Notes: a model not told the origin generated them from the sequence alone. 64,000 bases of DNA from Burkholderiales bacterium (GCA_947451925.1 CANGAW010000008.1:1-64000); one strand, 5' to 3'; counted from the stretch's first letter, positions 40,270 to 50,187 are shown. Numbers and translations are program-made.

Positions 40270-41925
40270 ATGCCACTGCCAAAAATGCCGACCAAACCTG
40301 CCGCATTGCTCTCACCTCTTGATTATCCGAAAGCGGAGAAAGGTAAAACCGGGAAGCCCGTTATCAATCTGGTGGAATCTGCGCCAAAAGTCATAGCAGC
40401 ACAACCCGTATTGCGCGTTAAAACTGCGCCGGCCGCCGTGGCTGAAAAGCCTGCTGCGCGCCAGCCACGTCACGAAGTCAAAATCAAATCCCCTGCGAGC
40501 AAATCGGCAGACAAACGGGGCGTGACCAAATTATTTGTTTTGGACACCAATGTGTTGATGCATGATCCAAGCTCACTGTTTCGTTTCGCGGAACATGACA
40601 TCTACCTGCCAATGATCACCCTGGAAGAGCTGGACAACCACAAGAAAGGCATGTCCGAGGTTGCCCGTAATGCGCGTCAGGTTTCGCGTTCGCTCGACGC
40701 GCTGGTGGCAGACATCAGTGAAGATGCCATTGATGCCGGCATCCCCTTAAACAAGCTTGGCAATAAGGATGCGGCTGGGCGGCTGTATTTCCAGACCCGC
40801 CTAAACAACGTGAGCTTGCCGCTGGGCCTGCCGGAAGGCAAAGCCGACAATCAGATTCTGGGCGTCGTGCGTGCGCTGGAAGAACAGCAACCGGAGCGTC
40901 CGGTGGTGCTGGTTTCCAAAGACATCAACATGCGCATCAAGGCGCGTGCACTGGGCCTGCCGGCAGAAGAGTATTTCAACGATCATGTACTCGAAGACAC
41001 CGACCTGCTCTACTCCGGCATTTTGCAATTGCCGGATGATTTCTGGAACAAGCATGGCAAAGGTATGGAGTCGTGGCAGGAAAACCGGCATGGCACCGGC
41101 ACCACCTTCTATCGTCTGACTGGCCCGACGGTGCCATCCATGCTGATCAATCAGTTTGTGTATATGGAGCCGAAAAACGGCGAAGCCTCTTTTTATGGCC
41201 AGGTCACGCAGATCAATGGCAAAACCGCCGTCATTCGTACCCTGCGCGATTACGCACATAACAAAAATAACATCTGGGGAGTGACCTCACGCAACCGCGA
41301 ACAAAATTTCGCACTCAATTTGCTGATGGACCCGGACTGCGATTTTGTCACCCTGCTGGGTCAGGCAGGTACGGGTAAAACTTTGCTGGCACTGGCTGCC
41401 GGACTGGCGCAGGTTCTGGAAACCAAACTCTACAATGAAATTATCGTCACGCGCGTAACCGTTCCGGTCGGCGAAGACATCGGATTTTTACCCGGCACCG
41501 AAGAAGAAAAAATGTCACCCTGGATGGGTGCTTTTGATGACAACCTTGAAGTGCTGAACAAATCCGATTCCGACGCCGGTGAATGGGGCCGCGCGGCAAC
41601 GCAGGAACTGATCCGCTCACGCATCAAGATCAAGTCGCTCAACTTCATGCGCGGCCGCACCTTCGTCAGCAAATACCTGATCATCGACGAAGCACAAAAT
41701 CTGACGCCTAAGCAAATCAAAACCTTAGTCACCCGTGCCGGCCCCGGCACCAAGATCGTCTGCCTAGGCAACATCGCGCAAATCGATACGCCTTACCTGA
41801 CCGAAGGCTCCAGCGGCCTGACCTATGTGGTTGACCGCTTCAAAGGCTGGTCGCATAGCGGGCATGTGACGCTGGCGCGAGGTGAGCGTTCCCGACTTGC
41901 TGATCACGCCAGCGAAGTCTTGTAA
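40270..41925 (+). CDS. PhoH-family ATPase with N-terminal PIN domain (PhoH2 type)
   Basis: A 551-residue protein. After about 80 low-complexity residues comes a PIN nuclease domain (KLFVLDTNVLMHDPSSLFRF, LEELDNHKKG). A PhoH ATPase domain follows, with Walker A LLGQAGTGKTLLALAAG and the stretch VTVPVGEDIGFLPGTEEEKMSPW, then the Walker B-like YLIIDEAQNLTP. PhoH2 proteins are reported to couple RNA cleavage to helicase activity. GAGGA precedes the ATG. It is flanked by terminators, so probably a single-gene unit. Confidence 0.93.
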   Translation: MPLPKMPTKPAALLSPLDYPKAEKGKTGKPVINLVESAPKVIAAQPVLRVKTAPAAVAEKPAARQPRHEVKIKSPASKSADKRGVTKLFVLDTNVLMHDPSSLFRFAEHDIYLPMITLEELDNHKKGMSEVARNARQVSRSLDALVADISEDAIDAGIPLNKLGNKDAAGRLYFQTRLNNVSLPLGLPEGKADNQILGVVRALEEQQPERPVVLVSKDINMRIKARALGLPAEEYFNDHVLEDTDLLYSGILQLPDDFWNKHGKGMESWQENRHGTGTTFYRLTGPTVPSMLINQFVYMEPKNGEASFYGQVTQINGKTAVIRTLRDYAHNKNNIWGVTSRNREQNFALNLLMDPDCDFVTLLGQAGTGKTLLALAAGLAQVLETKLYNEIIVTRVTVPVGEDIGFLPGTEEEKMSPWMGAFDDNLEVLNKSDSDAGEWGRAATQELIRSRIKIKSLNFMRGRTFVSKYLIIDEAQNLTPKQIKTLVTRAGPGTKIVCLGNIAQIDTPYLTEGSSGLTYVVDRFKGWSHSGHVTLARGERSRLADHASEVL

Positions 41926-41936
41926 TAGCACCAAAG

Positions 41937-41973
41937 AAAAAATGCCCTGTCAGCGATGACAGGGCATTTTTTT
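41937..41973. terminator. Bidirectional intrinsic terminator
   Basis: AAAATGCCCTGTCA, GCGA loop, TGACAGGGCATTTT, with A- and T-runs outside. It sits between the PhoH gene (+) and the DUF47 gene (-) and can serve both. Confidence 0.93.
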
Positions 41974-42005
41974 ACGTTTGCGGAAATATCAACGGCCGCA
42001 GAGCC

Positions 42006-42668
42006 TCAGGCATTTTCGACCAGAATCCCCTCCAGAATATTGGCCACATCTTCACAGCGGTCCGTCACCGATTCCAGAATTTCATACACTGCTTTGAGCT
42101 TGATGAGGTTGCGTACATCCGGCTCTTCCCGAAACAACTTCGACATCGCCGCACGCATCACATGGTCGGCATCGGATTCGAGCCTGTCAATATCGGCGCA
42201 CAGCGCCAGAATTTCCGGCGCATTGTGCATGTTGTCGAGCAGAGCGACACTGGCTCGCACCTTCTCGCAGCAAGACAAACACAACTCGGCAAGTCGTCCG
42301 GCTTCGGGTGTGATCTGCCGGATGTCATACAAAGATACCGTTTGCGCCGCATCCTCCATCAAGTCGAGAATGTCATCCATGCGCGTAATCAGCCGATGAA
42401 TATCTTCCCGCTCCAGCGGCGTGATGAACGTTTTATGCAGCATCTCCAGCGTCGAATGCGTGACAGTATCTGCTTGCTTTTCCAGACTCTCGATCGCATG
42501 CACGCGATTATCCAGATCGTCGAAACTCGTCATCAGTGCCAGCAGTTCTTTGCCACCCTTGACGCACAGATCGGCATGCTCAATGAAGAGCGCAAAAAAC
42601 TTTTTTTCGGAGGGCAAAAATTGTCCGAACAATTTTGCAGCGCCCAGGCTAAAGAAATTTTTCTTCAT
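42006..42668 (-). CDS. DUF47/PhoU-like protein (TIGR00153 type)
   Basis: A 220-residue, all-helical PhoU-like protein (FFALFIEHADLCVKGGKELL; EREDIHRLITRMDDILDLMEDAA; KLKAVYEILESVTDRCEDVANILEGI) with the metal-binding E/D pattern of the family. These proteins usually act with a Pit phosphate transporter encoded next door. Here the downstream side is a terminator and the upstream neighbour is dnaB, so no pit gene is adjacent. Confidence 0.9.
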   Translation of the reverse strand: MKKNFFSLGAAKLFGQFLPSEKKFFALFIEHADLCVKGGKELLALMTSFDDLDNRVHAIESLEKQADTVTHSTLEMLHKTFITPLEREDIHRLITRMDDILDLMEDAAQTVSLYDIRQITPEAGRLAELCLSCCEKVRASVALLDNMHNAPEILALCADIDRLESDADHVMRAAMSKLFREEPDVRNLIKLKAVYEILESVTDRCEDVANILEGILVENA

Positions 42669-42677
42669 GCTGAAAAT

Positions 42678-44063
42678 TTAATCACTGACATAAGCGGGCG
42701 CATTACCGGTGTAATTTTCAAACTTGGTGTACTGACCAATAAAAGTCAAACGCACACTGCCTATCGGACCATTACGCTGCTTGCCGATAATGATCTCGGC
42801 CATGCCTTTTTCCGGCGAATCAGGGTTGTACACTTCGTCGCGGTAAATAAATAAAATCAGGTCGGCATCTTGTTCGATGGCGCCCGACTCGCGCAAATCC
42901 GACATCACTGGTCGCTTGTTCGGGCGCTGCTCAAGCGAACGGTTTAACTGCGACAGTGCAATCACCGGGCAATTCAGCTCTTTGGCCAAGCCTTTGAGAT
43001 TTCGCGAAATTTCAGAAATTTCCGTCGCCCGATTTTCCCCAGACGAGTTGGCCGACATCAGTTGCAAATAGTCGACCACGATCAAACCAAGCTTGCCGCA
43101 AGTCCGGGCCAGACGGCGCGAACGCGCACGCAGTTCAATCGAATTCAAGGCCGGGGTTTCATCAATGTAGATCTGCGCGTCGTTCATTTTCTGAATCGCG
43201 TGCGTCAGCCGCGGCCAGTCTTCGTCATTAAGCCGGCCGGTGCGCAAGCGATGCTGGTCAAGCCGGCCAACTGAACCCAGCATACGCATGGCCAACTGCG
43301 TGCCGCCCATCTCCATCGAAAAAATCGCAACCGGCAAACCGCTGTCAACGGCGACATTTTCGCCAATGTTGACCGAAAAAGCTGTCTTACCCATAGAAGG
43401 ACGACCGGCGACAATAATCAGGTCGCCCGGCTGCAAGCCCGAGGTCATGCGATCGAGATCAACGAAGCCGGTAGGCACACCGGTAATGTCGTTTTGATTT
43501 TCGCGGTTATACAACTCATCAATCCGTTCGACCACTTGCGTGAGCAAGGGCTGAATTTCCTGAAATCCTTGTGATCCACGTGAGCCTTCTTCAGCGATGG
43601 CGAAAATTTTCGACTCCGCCTGATCCAGCATCTGTTTGACTTCTTTGCCCTGCGGATTAAACGCATTGCCGGAAATTTCATCAGCAACAGTAATCAGTTT
43701 GCGCAAAATGCCACGGTCACGCACGATCTCGGCATAGCGGCGAATATTGGCAGCCGACGGCGTGTTCTGTGCCAGCGCATTCAGATAAGGCAAGCCACCG
43801 ACTTCTTCGGCCTTGCCGCCAGTGCTCAAAGATTCAAACACCGTAATCACATCCGCAGGCCGGGCCTGACTGACCAGTTTGACGATGTGCTGAAAAATCA
43901 GCCTGTGGTCAAAACGATAAAAATCATCGGGGCTGACAATGTCTGCGATCCGGTCCCAGGCCGCATTATCGAGCAGCATCCCACCCAAAACAGACTGCTC
44001 CGCTTCAATGGAATGTGGCGGCACACGAAGGGAGTCAACTTGCGGATCGGAGCGATTGTTCAT
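42678..44063 (-). CDS. dnaB: Replicative DNA helicase DnaB
   Basis: A 461-residue helicase that unwinds DNA ahead of the replisome. It has an N-terminal primase-interaction domain (VPPHSIEAEQSVLGGMLLDNAAWDRI) and a RecA-like domain with Walker A GRPSMGKTAFSV, Walker B LGLIVVDYLQLM, and QLNRSLEQRPNKRP. The ATG at 44063 gives the N-terminus typical of the group; an ATG three codons upstream (44072), just after AGAGGG, is an alternative. The adjoining TATAAT may be its -10. Confidence 0.95.
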   Translation of the reverse strand: MNNRSDPQVDSLRVPPHSIEAEQSVLGGMLLDNAAWDRIADIVSPDDFYRFDHRLIFQHIVKLVSQARPADVITVFESLSTGGKAEEVGGLPYLNALAQNTPSAANIRRYAEIVRDRGILRKLITVADEISGNAFNPQGKEVKQMLDQAESKIFAIAEEGSRGSQGFQEIQPLLTQVVERIDELYNRENQNDITGVPTGFVDLDRMTSGLQPGDLIIVAGRPSMGKTAFSVNIGENVAVDSGLPVAIFSMEMGGTQLAMRMLGSVGRLDQHRLRTGRLNDEDWPRLTHAIQKMNDAQIYIDETPALNSIELRARSRRLARTCGKLGLIVVDYLQLMSANSSGENRATEISEISRNLKGLAKELNCPVIALSQLNRSLEQRPNKRPVMSDLRESGAIEQDADLILFIYRDEVYNPDSPEKGMAEIIIGKQRNGPIGSVRLTFIGQYTKFENYTGNAPAYVSD

Positions 44064-44284
44064 GGCGCGCATTATACCCTCTGCGCATGTCGAAAGACCG
44101 CCCATCGCCCACTGCAAAACGCTCGCTGAAATGTATTAATTAACCACCGCACCCTGTCTGATTGTCAAAATTATTTCCACTTAAGCAGTAGAATTGCGAC
44201 TTCGCGTTTTGCGTCAAATCAAACCAGACGCAGCGCCTTTAAGCGTGGCCTGTTTATCTAGCGCCAGCTTTTCCCGGAGTCAGC

Positions 44285-45460
44285 ATGACCGTAATTCAAG
44301 ACAATTCAGCTAGCCCCACCGCACTACCGAGCAACAGCGGACGCGCCAGAATCATGGCCCTGATCGCTACAGCATTCATCCTACTTCTCATTGGCTATGG
44401 CAGCTACTGGGCCCTGGTGCTGCGCTTTCACGAAGAGACTGAAGACGCTTATGTACAAGGCAATGTGGTGCAAGTCACGCCACTGGTGCAAGGTACGGTC
44501 AGCCAGATTCTGGTTGAAGATACCGACACCGTTAAACCCGGCCAGCCGCTGCTGACTTTTGATCAGGCCGATACTGAGCTGGCCCTGGCGCAGGCCGAAG
44601 CCCAACTGGCACAGACGGTTCGCGAAGTGAAAACGCTGTACAACACGCGCGCCGAGTCCGCCGCCAACCTCAACGTGCGTCTGGCTGAACTGGCGCGGGC
44701 AAACGATGACTTCGAGCGCCGCAAGACCCTGCAAGCATCAGGTGCAGTGTCCCGAGAAGAGTTGCGACATGCCGAGCTGGCCGTTGGCGTTGCGCAGGCA
44801 GCGGTTTCGGCCGCTAAAGAACAACTGGCTTCAGGCCGTGCGCTGCTGGCCGGCACAGGCGTGGCAGACCACCCGAATGTCTTGCGCGCTGCCGCTCATC
44901 TTGAAGAAGCCATGCTGGCAAAGTCGCGCATGACACTCTACGCTTCTGTCGGCGGTCAAATTGCCAAACGCAATGTACAAGTCGGACAGCGCTTAAACCC
45001 GGGCACACCATTAATGGCCATCGTGCCGCTGGACCAGCTCTGGGTTGATGCCAATTTCAAGGAATCGCAATTACGCAATGTGCGCATTGGCCAGCGCGTC
45101 ACACTGACCACCGATCTGTATGGCAGCAAGGTGCCCTATCACGGTCGGGTTCTTGGTCTGGCTGCGGGCACAGGCTCGGCCTTTGCCTTGTTACCGGCTC
45201 AAAACGCCACCGGCAACTGGATCAAAGTCGTGCAAAGGCTGCCGGTGCGGATTGGTCTGGACAGCAAAGAAATTGCCGAACACCCGTTGCGTATAGGCCT
45301 GTCCGTCATTGCCTCGGTTGATCTGCATGAAGAAACAGGTCGGCCCGTGACCGCTGCTCGCGTAGCGCCACAGGCTGCCTTAACCGGTGCGCCGCTGGCT
45401 TCGATCGAGGCCGCTGTCAAAGCAAAAATCGCGGCCATCATTGCCGCCAATCTGAAATAA
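44285..45460 (+). CDS. emrA: EmrA-like membrane fusion protein
   Basis: A 391-residue HlyD-family periplasmic adaptor. One N-terminal membrane helix (RIMALIATAFILLLIGYGSYWAL) precedes the EmrA signature TEDAYVQGNVVQVTPLVQGTV. A coiled-coil hairpin and beta barrel (VGQRLNPGTPLMAIVPLDQLWVDANFKESQL) follow. With EmrB and an outer-membrane channel it exports toxic compounds. Seven bases separate it from emrB. No outer-membrane channel gene is adjacent. Confidence 0.93.
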   Translation: MTVIQDNSASPTALPSNSGRARIMALIATAFILLLIGYGSYWALVLRFHEETEDAYVQGNVVQVTPLVQGTVSQILVEDTDTVKPGQPLLTFDQADTELALAQAEAQLAQTVREVKTLYNTRAESAANLNVRLAELARANDDFERRKTLQASGAVSREELRHAELAVGVAQAAVSAAKEQLASGRALLAGTGVADHPNVLRAAAHLEEAMLAKSRMTLYASVGGQIAKRNVQVGQRLNPGTPLMAIVPLDQLWVDANFKESQLRNVRIGQRVTLTTDLYGSKVPYHGRVLGLAAGTGSAFALLPAQNATGNWIKVVQRLPVRIGLDSKEIAEHPLRIGLSVIASVDLHEETGRPVTAARVAPQAALTGAPLASIEAAVKAKIAAIIAANLK

Positions 45461-45467
45461 GACGCAC

Positions 45468-46985
45468 ATGCAAGCCACTATCGCGCAGCCTGCCCTGCAA
45501 GGCCGCGCACTGCTGCTGCTGACGATTGCCGCAGCGCTCTCCACCTTTATGGAGATCCTAGACATCACCATTGCCAATGTGTCGATCCCGACCATTGCTG
45601 GTGCACTCGGCGTCTCAACCAGTCAAGGCACCTGGATAATCAGCGCCTATTCGGTTGCCGCCGCCATTTCCGTGCCGCTGACTGGCTGGATGGCCAGACG
45701 CTTCGGCGAAGTCAGACTGTTTGTCATGTCGGTGCTGGCCTTTACCCTGATGTCGACCCTGGCTGCGTTTTCATTCAACCTGCCCATGCTGGTGGCACTG
45801 CGCTTGTTGCAAGGCTTTGTTTCGGGCCCGATGGTGCCCTTGTCGCAGACCCTGATGGTGCGTAATTTTCCGCCTGAAAAGCGGGGTGCTGCGATGGGAT
45901 TGTGGGCCATGACGGTGATTATTGCGCCCATTTGCGGTCCGCTATTGGGGGGCTTCATCAGCGACAATTTTCATTGGTCCTGGATTTTTCTCATCAACAT
46001 CCCCATCGGTCTGTTTGGCAGCATCACCGTCTGGACCCTGATGAAAAAGCGCGACTCCGCTATCGTCAAAATGCCACTGGACGGAGTCGGACTGTTGCTG
46101 CTGGTGCTAGGCGTCGGTTGTCTGCAATTGATGCTCGAAATTGGCAAAGATTACGATTGGTTTGAATCTGCTTTCATCATCACCTTGGCCGCTGTTGCCG
46201 TCGTTGGGCTGACATTTTTTATCGCCTGGACCTGGACCAGCAAGCAGCCTGTGGTCGACTTGAAACTGCTGAAAGATATTAATTTTCGCTATGGCGTGAT
46301 TTTGCTCTCGGTCGGTTTCATGACCTACTTCAGTACCGTCGTGGTGGTGCCTTTATGGCTGCAAAGTGTCATGGGTTACAACGCCACCCAGGCCGGCATG
46401 GCGATGGCGCCGATCGGCGTTTTCACCGTGATCCTTTCGCCCCTCATCGGTAAAAACGTCGCCCAGCTCAATCTGCGCTTGTTGGCCACCATGGCCTTCC
46501 TCATTCTGGGGTCCGTCTGTTTGTGGAACAGTCAGATGACGCTCGACGTCACCTTCTGGGACATCGTCAATCCGCGACTATTGCAAGGTGTAGGACTGGC
46601 ATTTTTCTTCATCCCGGTGCAGTCTCTGATGCTGGCCAATATCACCCCGGACCGCATGGCTGCCGCGTCCGGCCTGTCGAACTTTTTGCGCACGGCTGGT
46701 GCTGCAATGGGAACGGCGATCAGCGTCACAGCCTGGGAACATTTGTCTTCTGCTCATCGCGCCCATCTGGTGGAAAACATCACGCCCTACTCCAATCCCA
46801 GCCTGCAGCTCATGGACAACCTGCACAGCGCAGGCATGACCACAGAGCAAAGCTATGCGGTGCTGGACAGAACCATTGGCGCACAGAGCTTCATGTTGGC
46901 TACCAATGACTTCTTTCTTTACTGCGCCGTAGCGTTTTATCTGTTGACCGGCTTAGTCTGGTTAACCCGTGCGAAAAAATCCTGA
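45468..46985 (+). CDS. emrB: EmrB-like DHA2 family drug efflux transporter
   Basis: A 505-residue MFS protein with 14 membrane helices. It has motif D1/C-type segments (MEILDITIANVSIPTIAGALGVS; WIISAYSVAAAISVPLTGW) and motif C GPLLGGFISDNFHWSWIFLINIP. A proton-coupled exporter, translated right after emrA. A terminator follows at 47003. Confidence 0.94.
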   Translation: MQATIAQPALQGRALLLLTIAAALSTFMEILDITIANVSIPTIAGALGVSTSQGTWIISAYSVAAAISVPLTGWMARRFGEVRLFVMSVLAFTLMSTLAAFSFNLPMLVALRLLQGFVSGPMVPLSQTLMVRNFPPEKRGAAMGLWAMTVIIAPICGPLLGGFISDNFHWSWIFLINIPIGLFGSITVWTLMKKRDSAIVKMPLDGVGLLLLVLGVGCLQLMLEIGKDYDWFESAFIITLAAVAVVGLTFFIAWTWTSKQPVVDLKLLKDINFRYGVILLSVGFMTYFSTVVVVPLWLQSVMGYNATQAGMAMAPIGVFTVILSPLIGKNVAQLNLRLLATMAFLILGSVCLWNSQMTLDVTFWDIVNPRLLQGVGLAFFFIPVQSLMLANITPDRMAAASGLSNFLRTAGAAMGTAISVTAWEHLSSAHRAHLVENITPYSNPSLQLMDNLHSAGMTTEQSYAVLDRTIGAQSFMLATNDFFLYCAVAFYLLTGLVWLTRAKKS

Positions 46986-47002
46986 AACAAAACCAGCAGA
47001 CG

Positions 47003-47036
47003 AAAAAAAGCCGGGCAAGCCCGGCTATTTTTTTAA
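47003..47036. terminator. Bidirectional terminator between emrB and rplI
   Basis: AAAAAAAGCCGGGC, short AA loop, GCCCGGCT followed by a T-run. It is GC-rich with A/T runs on both sides, serving emrB (+) and the rpsF-priB-rpsR-rplI operon (-). Confidence 0.93.
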
Positions 47037-47047
47037 GCAGCGCAAAC

Positions 47048-47500
47048 TTATGCGTGCTCGCCTTTAACAGCAACGTTGATCTCAACGACCACGTCGGTGT
47101 GCAAAGCCACTGACAAAGGATGGTCGCCAGCGGTTTTCAACGGACCGTTTGGCATACGCACATTGGCTTTGTCGACTGGGAAGCCGGCTTTTGCCAGTGC
47201 TTCGGCAATGTCGTGGTTCGTAACTGAACCAAACAAACGACCATCCACACCCGATTTTTGCGCAACGGTGACGGTCAGACCAGCCAGCTTTTCGCCTTGA
47301 GCCTGAGCCACTGCCAGCTTGGCTGCTGCTGCTTTTTCCAACTCAGCACGCTTGGCTTCAAACTCAGCAATCGCCGTAGCGGTTGCACGACGGGCCAGAC
47401 GTTGTGGAATCAGGAAATTACGGGCGTAGCCGTCTTTTACACGAACCACTTCGCCGAGGTTACCCAGATTACCTACTTTTTCCATCAGAATGACTTGCAT
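47048..47500 (-). CDS. rplI: Ribosomal protein bL9
   Basis: A 150-residue L9: [32 protein letters not shown], a long connecting helix, and a C-terminal domain with [15 protein letters not shown] 50S subunit protein. Last gene of the rpsF-priB-rpsR-rplI operon; GGAG precedes the ATG. Confidence 0.98.
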   Translation of the reverse strand: MQVILMEKVGNLGNLGEVVRVKDGYARNFLIPQRLARRATATAIAEFEAKRAELEKAAAAKLAVAQAQGEKLAGLTVTVAQKSGVDGRLFGSVTNHDIAEALAKAGFPVDKANVRMPNGPLKTAGDHPLSVALHTDVVVEINVAVKGEHA

Positions 47501-47537
47501 TTTTTTCTCCAGAATAATGGCTTGAGGCTAAGGCCAA

Positions 47538-47822
47538 TCAAGCAGTATGCAGATCGGTGTAAGGCAACAGCGCGAGGTAACGCGCGCGCTTGATTGCCGT
47601 ATCCACCTGACGCTGATAATGCGCACGTGTGCCGGTCAGGCGTGCTGGCATGATCTTGCCATTTTCCTGGACGAAGTCTTTCAGCGTATCGACGTCTTTG
47701 TAGTCGACCTGATCGACTTTAGCGACGGTGAAACGGCAGAATTTTTTACGCTTGAACAGTGGGTTTTGCTGTTTGCGTTTCTCTTTGAGTTTGCTCTTGT
47801 CGAATTTTTTTCCGAATGCCAT
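47538..47822 (-). CDS. rpsR: Ribosomal protein bS18
   Basis: A 94-residue S18 with [28 protein letters not shown] and [30 protein letters not shown]. It binds S6 in the 30S platform. Third gene of the operon. Confidence 0.98.
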   Translation of the reverse strand: MAFGKKFDKSKLKEKRKQQNPLFKRKKFCRFTVAKVDQVDYKDVDTLKDFVQENGKIMPARLTGTRAHYQRQVDTAIKRARYLALLPYTDLHTA

Positions 47823-47837
47823 GGTTGGCTCCTGAAT

Positions 47838-48155
47838 CTATAAAGTAATTGTTTCGAAATCTGTGAGGTGAAAGATCAGGCTTTTGCTATTGCGATTTTT
47901 GCGTGCCATGAATCCGGTAAACCGGAACTCTGCACCCAACTCAGCCTCTTCAAGTCTTCCGGCAATTTCACCGGCAGCCAGTGTTGCGAGTTCACACTCC
48001 ACAACACGTTTGCTGCCCGCTTCGATTTGCACTGAATTGTGGACTAATCTTGCTGCCACAATCGGAACACCTGCCGGGCTGTATCGCATCACATCACGCT
48101 CAGCTAAGTTCGCGATGCACTGAAACCTGTTTTCCCCTCGCTCTGACAAAGACAC
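47838..48155 (-). CDS. priB: Primosomal replication protein PriB
   Basis: A 105-residue OB-fold single-strand DNA binding protein used in replication restart (RFQCIANLAERDVMRYSPAGVPIVAARLVHNS; FRFTGFMARKNRNSKSLIFHLTDFE). The start is taken as GTG at 48155; a TTG two codons later is possible. The location between rpsF and rpsR is the classical place of priB. Confidence 0.93.
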   Translation of the reverse strand: MSLSERGENRFQCIANLAERDVMRYSPAGVPIVAARLVHNSVQIEAGSKRVVECELATLAAGEIAGRLEEAELGAEFRFTGFMARKNRNSKSLIFHLTDFETITL

Positions 48156-48161
48156 GTCCGC

Positions 48162-48530
48162 TTAGGCGGCCGGTGCCTCGGTACGATGGCTCTTTGCTGC
48201 GTCTTCTTTATGCACGCCCTTCATGATTGGCGAAGGCGCGGTTTCGGCCTTCTTCATGCGGACGGTCAGGTGACGCAACACAGCGTCATTGAACTTGAAG
48301 CCAGTTTCGATTTCAGTCAGCGTCTCGCCATCACATTCGATGTTGAGGCAAACATAGTGGGCTTTGGCAAGCTTCTGGATCATGTAAGCCATCTGACGAC
48401 GACCCCAGTCTTCCACGCGATGCACTTTGCCGCCGCGATTGGCAACAATACCCTTGTAGCGCTCGATCATTGCGGGCACTTGCTCGCTCTGGTCCGGGTG
48501 CACGATAAAAACGATCTCATAATGACGCAT
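48162..48530 (-). CDS. rpsF: Ribosomal protein bS6
   Basis: A 122-residue S6: [60 protein letters not shown], with a polar tail. AAGGAG precedes the ATG at 48530; the longer in-frame reading upstream is not used. First gene of the operon. Confidence 0.98.
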   Translation of the reverse strand: MRHYEIVFIVHPDQSEQVPAMIERYKGIVANRGGKVHRVEDWGRRQMAYMIQKLAKAHYVCLNIECDGETLTEIETGFKFNDAVLRHLTVRMKKAETAPSPIMKGVHKEDAAKSHRTEAPAA

Positions 48531-48605
48531 CACTTCTCCTTTTGGTCGGATTGATAAATCGCCCACCTCGGCGTCAAGACGAGTGTGGGAAGAGGAAAAC
48601 CGGCA

Positions 48606-48634
48606 AGGATACGGGAGAAATGCTGAAAACTCAA
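48606..48634 (-). promoter_or_regulatory. Candidate sigma-70 promoter of rpsF operon
   Basis: TTGAGT (48634-48629), 17 bp, TATCCT (48611-48606) on the minus strand, 76 bp before the rpsF ATG. The long leader could hold S6/S18 autoregulation, but no clear structure was verified. Confidence 0.5.
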
Positions 48635-48703
48635 TGTCTTCAAGGCTTTATCTCGGTAAATAAATGCCGAGCCTGCAAAATTATGCTTGCCAGCACCAGA
48701 TAA

Positions 48704-48719
48704 CTGTACAAAAATACAG
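48704..48719. promoter_or_regulatory. SOS box 1 (LexA operator)
   Basis: CTGT-N8-ACAG, matching the LexA operator consensus, 45 bp before the lexA ATG. Confidence 0.85.
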
Positions 48720-48720
48720 C

Positions 48721-48736
48721 CTGTTTATATAAACAG
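48721..48736. promoter_or_regulatory. SOS box 2 (LexA operator)
   Basis: CTGTTTATATAAACAG, a perfect palindromic CTGT-N8-ACAG, one base after box 1 and 28 bp before lexA. Tandem boxes in front of lexA indicate autorepression, as in E. coli. Confidence 0.93.
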
Positions 48737-48763
48737 CCGCTAGCGCGGACCAAGGAGCCTTGC

Positions 48764-49429
48764 ATGATCAAGCTGACTACCCGACAGGAACAAATCCTCG
48801 CGCTGATTCGCGACGCCATTACCAACACGGGTTTCCCGCCCACCCGCGCCGAAATCGCCAATGAACTCGGATTTCGTTCCGCCAATGCGGCCGAAGAACA
48901 TTTGCAGGCGCTGGCGCGCAAAGGCGCCATCGAAATCTCCCCCGGCACTTCCCGCGGCATACGTCTGCTGGACCGACCGGCTGACGGCAGCGTGCGACGC
49001 TTTAGCCCAGGCCAGATGATGCTGCCGCATCCGGAGTTGATGCAATATTCACTGCCACTGATTGGCCGCGTAGCCGCCGGCTCACCGATTCTGGCGCAAG
49101 AACATATTTCAGCCACCTATCAGGTTGACCCGTCCTTGTTTACTGCCAAACCGGATTACCTGCTGCAGGTGCGCGGCATGTCGATGCGCGACGCCGGCAT
49201 TCTTGATGGCGACCTATTAGCAGTCAAAAAAACCGATTCCGCACGCGACGGTCAGATCGTGGTTGCCCGTTTGGATGACGAAGTCACCGTCAAACGCTTC
49301 CGCAAAGTTGGCGGCATTATTGAACTTCTGCCTGAAAATCCCGATTTCAAAACCATACGCGTCGAGCCGGGCAAGCATGAATTTGCACTGGAAGGTCTGG
49401 CCGTTGGTCTGCTGCGGGCCTGGGGATAA
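48764..49429 (+). CDS. lexA: LexA repressor of the SOS response
   Basis: A 221-residue LexA. The winged helix domain ([28 protein letters not shown]) is followed by the self-cleavage site Ala105-Gly106 (GRVAAGSP), catalytic Ser140 (GMSMRDAGI) and Lys177 (EVTVKRF). RecA-stimulated cleavage derepresses SOS genes. Autoregulated through two operators just upstream. A GGAG ribosome site is present. Confidence 0.98.
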   Translation: MIKLTTRQEQILALIRDAITNTGFPPTRAEIANELGFRSANAAEEHLQALARKGAIEISPGTSRGIRLLDRPADGSVRRFSPGQMMLPHPELMQYSLPLIGRVAAGSPILAQEHISATYQVDPSLFTAKPDYLLQVRGMSMRDAGILDGDLLAVKKTDSARDGQIVVARLDDEVTVKRFRKVGGIIELLPENPDFKTIRVEPGKHEFALEGLAVGLLRAWG

Positions 49430-49431
49430 AT

Positions 49432-50187
49432 TCAGGGCTTCTTGTGCAAAATATGATGCGCAATCCCACGCAAAATATTGACTTCCTCGGTTTCCATAGC
49501 CGCACGAGCGAACAACCTGCGCAAACGTGGCATTAACTTTTTAGGCTGCTGCGGATCAAGAAAATCGATGGCAACCAGCGCCTGCTCCAGATGCGCAAAC
49601 ATGCCTTCAACTTGTTCCGTACTTGCCAGCGCCCCTTGAAAACCGATGGCAGTAGGCGGCAAGCCCTCGCCTAATTCTGCAACCCGGCACTCGTAGGCCA
49701 ATATCTGTACCGCTTGCGCCAGGTTCAGGGAAGAATACGCAGGATTGGCCGGCACCGTCAGCAGCGCATTGCATTTCTCGACATGTTCATTCGATAAACC
49801 AAAGCGCTCGTTACCAAACACCAGTGCCGCCTGCAAGCCCGTCTCGGTAGCAAGTTGGGCGGCAAGCTCGCGAGGCAGACGCCGCGGCGGCGAAAATTCC
49901 CGCAGACGCGCCGACATGGCGGCAACAAAATTACAACCCGCCAGTGCTTCATCGAGTGAACCAACCACACGCGCATTTTCAAGCACGTCTTGCGCGCCGC
50001 TGGCAAAGGCTACGGCTTCTTCATGCCGCACCGCGCCTTCAATGCGCGGATTAACCAATACCAGTTGCGTGAAACCCATGGTTTTTATGGCACGGGCAGC
50101 GGCACCAATATTGCCGGGACGGCTAGTCTCGACCAGCACAAAGCGCAATCGGTCAAACAAGGGAATAGGGGAAACCAGCGTGTTCAT
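49432..50187 (-). CDS. trmJ: tRNA (cytidine/uridine-2'-O)-methyltransferase TrmJ
   Basis: A 251-residue SPOUT methyltransferase: FVLVETSRPGNIGAAARAIKTMGF, AALVFGNERFGLSNEHVEKCNALLTVPANPAYSSLNLAQAVQILAYE. It methylates position 32 of tRNAs. A C-terminal helical extension is present. It is convergent with lexA (2-bp gap) and divergent from suhB, as in E. coli where trmJ and suhB are neighbours. Confidence 0.93.
   Translation of the reverse strand: MNTLVSPIPLFDRLRFVLVETSRPGNIGAAARAIKTMGFTQLVLVNPRIEGAVRHEEAVAFASGAQDVLENARVVGSLDEALAGCNFVAAMSARLREFSPPRRLPRELAAQLATETGLQAALVFGNERFGLSNEHVEKCNALLTVPANPAYSSLNLAQAVQILAYECRVAELGEGLPPTAIGFQGALASTEQVEGMFAHLEQALVAIDFLDPQQPKKLMPRLRRLFARAAMETEEVNILRGIAHHILHKKP

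Noticed and set aside
42162..42854. 230-residue plus-strand open frame
   Set aside because: Antisense to DUF47 and dnaB genes; no recognisable features.
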